A DNA stretch of 16,842 nt from Roseicyclus sp041163945 (lineage in GTDB: Bacteria; Pseudomonadota; Alphaproteobacteria; Rhodobacterales; Rhodobacteraceae): assembly GCA_041163945.1 (NCBI GenBank), contig JBEAQJ010000015.1:1-16842 (forward strand). Direction: 5' to 3'. Positions within the stretch are counted from its first letter, which is position 1. The number at the start of each line of letters is the position of its first letter. The notes under the pieces are model-generated. The model was not told the DNA's origin, did not search any database, and worked only from the letters and a program-made list of their open reading frames with translations. Both the position numbers and the translations under genes were made by a program. Shown piece after piece: positions 13,451-16,842 of the stretch.

Positions 13451-14656
13451 CTAGCCGGTCGCGCCCAGGCCCGCCCGCATCATCACGCGCCGCACGGGTG
13501 CCACGGAATAGATCGCGTTCAGCGCCCGAAGCCGCAGATCGCGCAAGCCCTGCGCATCGGCCATCGACGCGCGGTTTAGCGCATCGACCCCGGTGACCCG
13601 GGCCGTGATCTCGGGATGGCGGATGCGCTGGTAGCGGGCCAGCAGATCGGCTGCACCCGGATCGCTTCGGTTCGCTTCGGCCTGATCCAGCAACGCCCGC
13701 ACATCGCCCAAGCTCATGTTCAGCCCTTGTGCCCCGATGGGGGGCACGACATGGGCCGCTTCGGCCACCAGCGCCACGCGTTCGGCCACCATCCGCTCGG
13801 CCAGCTGGCTGATGATGGGCCACACCGTGCGCCGCGAGGCCAGCCGCAGCGGGCCGTACAGATGCGCCGCACGCTCTGTCATTTCGGCGTTGAAGCGCGC
13901 ATCCGGCAAGCCCGCCAACCGCTGCACTTCGGGCCCGCGCTCCATCCAGACAACGGCCGAACAGGGGCGATCGTCGCGGTCGGGCAGGGGCACAAGGGTA
14001 AACGGCCCGCCCGAACGGTGGATCTCGGTCGACACGTTTTCGTGTGGCTGCGGGTGCGTCACGGCAAAAGCCAGCGCCTTTTGCCCGTAGCGCAGCGTGC
14101 GCACCCCGATGCCCGCAGACCGCCGCACCGCGCTGTCGCGCCCATCGGCGCCGATGACAAGCTTTGCCACGATCCGGCTGCCATCGCTCAGGGTGATCCG
14201 CGCTTCGGCATCGCGCGTCAGGATCTGTGCGGTGGCCACCCCGGGACGAAAATCCACCCCTTGCATCCCGGCCAGATGGGCCAGCATCTCACGGCGCAGC
14301 ACCCAATTGGGCAGGTTCCAGCCAAACGGCAGATCCGAGATATCGGCCGCGTTGAAATCATGGGCGACGCGGGCGCTGCCATCCGGGCCGCCGGCATCGA
14401 CAATGCGCATCACCTGCAAGGGCATCGCATGGCCCGACAGCCGATCCCATAGCCCAACCCGATCCAGAAAAGTGCGCGCAGGCTGTAAGAAGGCGGTCGT
14501 GCGCAGATCGGCGCCCGGGTGCGCCGCATCGGTGACGGGCGGGCTGGGATCGGCGCAGACCACCGAAAACCCCGCAGCGCCAAAGGCCGCGGCCGCCGTC
14601 AGGCCGGCGATACCGCCGCCCGAGATGAAGATGTCTGTGCGTGTGAGCGTCGTCAT
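13451..14656 (-). CDS. ubiH: UbiH/UbiF/COQ6-type FAD-dependent hydroxylase
   Basis: This 401-residue flavoprotein monooxygenase probably hydroxylates the ring of a ubiquinone precursor. The FAD-binding motif is G13-G-G-I-A-G18 near the N-terminus, the GADGRDSAVRR segment is the DG motif, and VAEAAHVVPPIGAQGLN is the second flavin motif. In that motif the usual GD before AAH reads AE, a variant I associate with alphaproteobacterial UbiH. Which ring position it acts on cannot be told from sequence, so the symbol is by family. The ATG at 14656 matches the family start but its ribosome site is weak. It lies downstream of the HAD gene on the same strand with 127 bases between. Confidence 0.88.
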   Translation of the reverse strand: MTTLTRTDIFISGGGIAGLTAAAAFGAAGFSVVCADPSPPVTDAAHPGADLRTTAFLQPARTFLDRVGLWDRLSGHAMPLQVMRIVDAGGPDGSARVAHDFNAADISDLPFGWNLPNWVLRREMLAHLAGMQGVDFRPGVATAQILTRDAEARITLSDGSRIVAKLVIGADGRDSAVRRSAGIGVRTLRYGQKALAFAVTHPQPHENVSTEIHRSGGPFTLVPLPDRDDRPCSAVVWMERGPEVQRLAGLPDARFNAEMTERAAHLYGPLRLASRRTVWPIISQLAERMVAERVALVAEAAHVVPPIGAQGLNMSLGDVRALLDQAEANRSDPGAADLLARYQRIRHPEITARVTGVDALNRASMADAQGLRDLRLRALNAIYSVAPVRRVMMRAGLGATG

Positions 14657-14728
14657 GGCGCAAAGCTAGGGCGCGCCAGGGCGCCGGACGACGCGACAGG
14701 CTGTCCCAACCCAAGCGTCAAGAGTGCC

Positions 14729-14750
14729 GGATGTTTCGTGCGAAACATCC
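14729..14750. repeat. parS-like palindrome
   Basis: The arms GGATGTTTCG (14729-14738) and CGAAACATCC (14741-14750) are perfect inverse complements around a two-base centre TG. The inner 16 bases share the TGTTTC/GAAACA arms of the bacterial parS consensus but differ in three of the four central bases (GTGC instead of ACGT). No T-run follows on either strand, so it does not look like an ordinary terminator. It lies between the HAD gene and ubiH. Confidence 0.5.
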
Positions 14751-14783
14751 ATGATGCCAACATTCGGGCGCCTTTTCGCAGTG

Positions 14784-15428
14784 TCATGCGAGCCGTTCCA
14801 GAAATGCCGCCAGATCGATGGTGTGGTGTTCGATATGGTCTGCGGGTTCGGCTTCGGGGGCCACATGGACCGTGCGCATGCCCATGTCATGGGGCACGCG
14901 CAGGTTGCGGGCGTCATCTTCGAACATGGCCGCCCGGTCTGGGGCCAGACCGTCGAGCGCGAACACCGTGTCAAATGCCGCGCGCTGTGGTTTGGGCACC
15001 AGATTGGCGTGTTCCACCCCATAGACCGCATCGAACAACCCCGACAGCCCGCGATGGGCCAGCACCTGTTCGGCATAGGGGCGCGTGCCATTGGTGTAGA
15101 CGATGCGCCGCCCCGGAAGCGCCGCGATGGCCCGGGCCAGTGCGGGATCGGGCGTGATCACCGAAAAGTCGATCCGGTGAACATCTTCCAGATAGGCGGC
15201 GGTGTCGATCTTGTGATGGGCCATCAGGCCCGCCAGCGTCGTGCCATAGCTGCGCCAATAGCGATGACGCAAGACCTCGGCCTGCGCCTGCGTGACCCCG
15301 GCGACCCGCATCACCCAATCGGTCATGCGGATGTTGATCTGGTCAAACAGCGCCATCTCGGGCGGATACAATGTGTTGTCGAGATCGAAGACCCAGGTCT
15401 CGACATGGGAAAAGCCGGGCTTGGACAT
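14784..15428 (-). CDS. HAD-family hydrolase, pyrimidine 5'-nucleotidase type
   Basis: This is a 214-residue haloacid dehalogenase-superfamily phosphatase. Motif I is D15-L-D17-N-T (FDLDNTLYP), motif II T111-N-G-T in VYTNGTR, motif III K145 in VPKPQ, and motif IV E169-D170-D171 in MFEDDARNL. The FDLDNTLYP opening with a helical cap after it is typical of the pyrimidine 5'-nucleotidase (SDT1-like) group. The exact substrate is not certain. The start MSKPGFSH at 15428 places motif I near the N-terminus as usual. It diverges from the GntR-type regulator across 99 bases and lies upstream of ubiH, though the 127-base gap makes a shared transcript uncertain. Confidence 0.9.
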   Translation of the reverse strand: MSKPGFSHVETWVFDLDNTLYPPEMALFDQINIRMTDWVMRVAGVTQAQAEVLRHRYWRSYGTTLAGLMAHHKIDTAAYLEDVHRIDFSVITPDPALARAIAALPGRRIVYTNGTRPYAEQVLAHRGLSGLFDAVYGVEHANLVPKPQRAAFDTVFALDGLAPDRAAMFEDDARNLRVPHDMGMRTVHVAPEAEPADHIEHHTIDLAAFLERLA

Positions 15429-15527
15429 GCGATTAGCCCTAGGCTGCCGGCCGTCGCGGCGCAAGTCTGGACAGCGCGGCTTCCCGGGCCTAGCCTTGCG
15501 CGGCACACGAAAGGATAGCGTTCCGCC

Positions 15528-16181
15528 ATGGCCACCGAGACCTTGCCCGATCTGCAGAAGGATGCCCATGCCCTGATCCTCGATGCGATCGACCGGGGGA
15601 TCTATCGGCCTGGCGACCGCTTGGTCGAATCGGAATTGGCCGAACGCTTCGGGGTCAGCCGCACGCCCATTCGCGAGGCGCTGCAACGGCTGGAAACGCA
15701 GCGGCTTTTGACCCGCGACGGGCGATCGTTGATCGTGGCCTCGCTCGACCATGCGCAGATGGCCGAGCTTTACGCCGTCCGCCAGGAGCTGGAGGCGCTG
15801 GCCGCGCGGCTGGCCGCACAGCATGCCGCCGTGGAAGAGGTGCAGGTGCTGCGCGAGATGGTCGAGGCCGATCATGCGCTATTGGGCGATCCGCAGGCCT
15901 TGGCGCGGGCCAACCGGCGCTTTCACTACCAGATCCATCTGGCCAGCCATAACCGCTATCTGGTCCAGCAGCTCGATCTTGTCTATCGCTCGATGGCGCT
16001 GATGGCGCGGACGTCGCTCGCGGCCAAGGGGCGGGGCGAAAAGGCCCTGGCCGAACATCTGGAAATCGTCGAAGCCATCGCCGCCCGTGACGGCGAACGC
16101 GCGGCGCGTGCCTTGCGCGATCACCTGTCCATCGCCTTTGTCGTGCGTCTCAAGGAAGAGGCGCAAAAGGCACCGGCCTAG
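15528..16181 (+). CDS. GntR-family transcriptional regulator (FadR/FCD subfamily)
   Basis: This is a 217-residue one-component regulator. A winged helix-turn-helix lies at about 8-72, with ILDAIDRGIYRPGDRLVESELAERFGVSRTPIREALQRLE, the classic GntR signature. The C-terminal FCD domain (about 80-205) is all-helical and has candidate metal ligands N129, H133, H177 and H199. Family members bind small organic acids, often released from sugar or amino-acid catabolism; no target operon is adjacent to suggest the ligand. AAAGGA lies about 11 bases upstream of the ATG, somewhat far. It diverges from the HAD gene, and its 3' end overlaps the converging glycosyltransferase gene by 32 bases. Confidence 0.93.
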   Translation: MATETLPDLQKDAHALILDAIDRGIYRPGDRLVESELAERFGVSRTPIREALQRLETQRLLTRDGRSLIVASLDHAQMAELYAVRQELEALAARLAAQHAAVEEVQVLREMVEADHALLGDPQALARANRRFHYQIHLASHNRYLVQQLDLVYRSMALMARTSLAAKGRGEKALAEHLEIVEAIAARDGERAARALRDHLSIAFVVRLKEEAQKAPA

Positions 16182-16842
16182 CCGGTTCCGCCGCATCGCC
16201 AGCCGTGCTGGCCCCCCCGAAATGGCCATGCTGCGTCTTGGCCCAGAAAAAGGGACGCGCCAGCATTTCCATCAGCGCGCGCCACGCCGAAACGGTGCCC
16301 AGCAGGAAATACAGCTCGCACAGCACGACATAGGGGCGCAACGATCGCAGATGCGGGGCTTTCGTGGCGTGGAACGTCAGGCTGATCGACAACATCAGGC
16401 TGGCCACAAAGATGGTCGCCAGCATCCCATAGCCCAACGGGCCCACGAACCCGTCCAGCGGGTGAGAAAACCCAAATGGCTTGATCATCAGCGACCACAG
16501 CAGCGGCGCGGTCAGAAACCCCGCCACCGCGAACAGGATCTGCACCTGCATCGCCCAGAACCGCATCGGCCCCAGATCCCGCCACAGCTGCCGCGGGCGG
16601 CGCATCGCCATGGCCCAGGTCAAAAGATACCCCTTTTGCCAGCGCGATCGCTGCCGGATCCAGGGGCGGATGGCGGCATTGGCTTCCTCGAAGGTCGTGG
16701 TCTCGATGATCTCGGTGCGATACCCGTGGCGCGCCAGCCGCAGCCCCAGTTCCGCGTCTTCGGTGACGTTATGGGCATCCCATCCGCCCACCTGCATCAG
16801 GGCGGCGCGACGCAGGAACAGCGTGGTGCCCCCCAAGGGCAC
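16150..16842 (-). CDS. Family 2 glycosyltransferase, cellulose-synthase-like (C-terminal part)
   Basis: The 230 residues visible are the C-terminal part of a larger membrane glycosyltransferase; the N-terminal part lies beyond the right edge, so the first residue shown is not the true start. The TED motif in NVTEDAELGLRLA and the QRSRWQKG motif (QxxRW) are hallmarks of processive GT-A polysaccharide synthases, responsible for catalysis and chain translocation. About four membrane segments follow. The product (cellulose-like, other beta-glucan or capsular polymer) cannot be identified from this part. The gene's stop lies inside the 3' end of the converging GntR gene. Confidence 0.88.
   Translation of the reverse strand: MPLGGTTLFLRRAALMQVGGWDAHNVTEDAELGLRLARHGYRTEIIETTTFEEANAAIRPWIRQRSRWQKGYLLTWAMAMRRPRQLWRDLGPMRFWAMQVQILFAVAGFLTAPLLWSLMIKPFGFSHPLDGFVGPLGYGMLATIFVASLMLSISLTFHATKAPHLRSLRPYVVLCELYFLLGTVSAWRALMEMLARPFFWAKTQHGHFGGASTAGDAAEPARPVPFAPLP

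Noticed and set aside
1..16842. CRISPR arrays, insertion sequences, prophage or defence genes
   Set aside because: No regularly spaced repeats, transposase, integrase or recognisable defence domains were found; the gene content is core metabolism and housekeeping.

Overview
The window is a GC-rich stretch with dense, mostly housekeeping gene content, typical of an alphaproteobacterial chromosome. Recognised signs point to the Rhodobacterales (Rhodobacter/Roseobacter/Paracoccus group): a DUF1127-type small protein, a PraR/PhrR-like XRE regulator, a UbiH-type hydroxylase with the AEAAH variant, a 340-residue class I IlvC, a 55-residue L33, and an A-type RNase P RNA beside an AmpD-like amidase. 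This placement rests on protein and motif recognition only; no database search was possible.

Layout. Bases 1-163 hold no gene but contain a long imperfect inverted repeat downstream of a small DUF1127-like gene (minus). Next on the minus strand come lysC (aspartokinase), a short-chain dehydrogenase, the RNase P RNA gene rnpB with its own promoter, an N-acetylmuramoyl-L-alanine amidase, and gatA-gatC (two of the three tRNA amidotransferase subunits; gatB is not here). A UPF0173 metallo-hydrolase runs on the plus strand and converges on rpmG (L33) across a bidirectional terminator. A Bax inhibitor-1 family membrane protein and a zinc-free quinone-oxidoreductase-like protein follow on the minus strand.

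After a 302-base divergent intergenic region come three plus-strand genes: an XRE regulator, a HisN/inositol-monophosphatase-type phosphatase and a CAP-domain lipoprotein. The lipoprotein is preceded by an AT-rich island with a perfect DnaA-box match. IlvC (minus) is divergent from two Lrp/AsnC regulators that overlap by ATGA; overlapping promoters and a small palindrome sit between them. UbiH and a HAD-family phosphatase (minus) follow, separated by a parS-like palindrome. A GntR/FadR-type regulator (plus) then overlaps tail-to-tail with a truncated family 2 glycosyltransferase at the right edge.

The genes serve amino-acid biosynthesis (lysC, ilvC, possibly hisN), translation (gatCA, rpmG, rnpB), quinone metabolism (ubiH) and the cell envelope (amidase, CAP lipoprotein, glycosyltransferase). 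I see no mobile element, CRISPR array, tRNA or rRNA, prophage or defence island. I do not think the window contains an undescribed multi-gene system. The best leads are regulatory: the twin Lrp/ilvC switch, the parS-like palindrome, the DnaA-box island and the structured stretch at the left edge.
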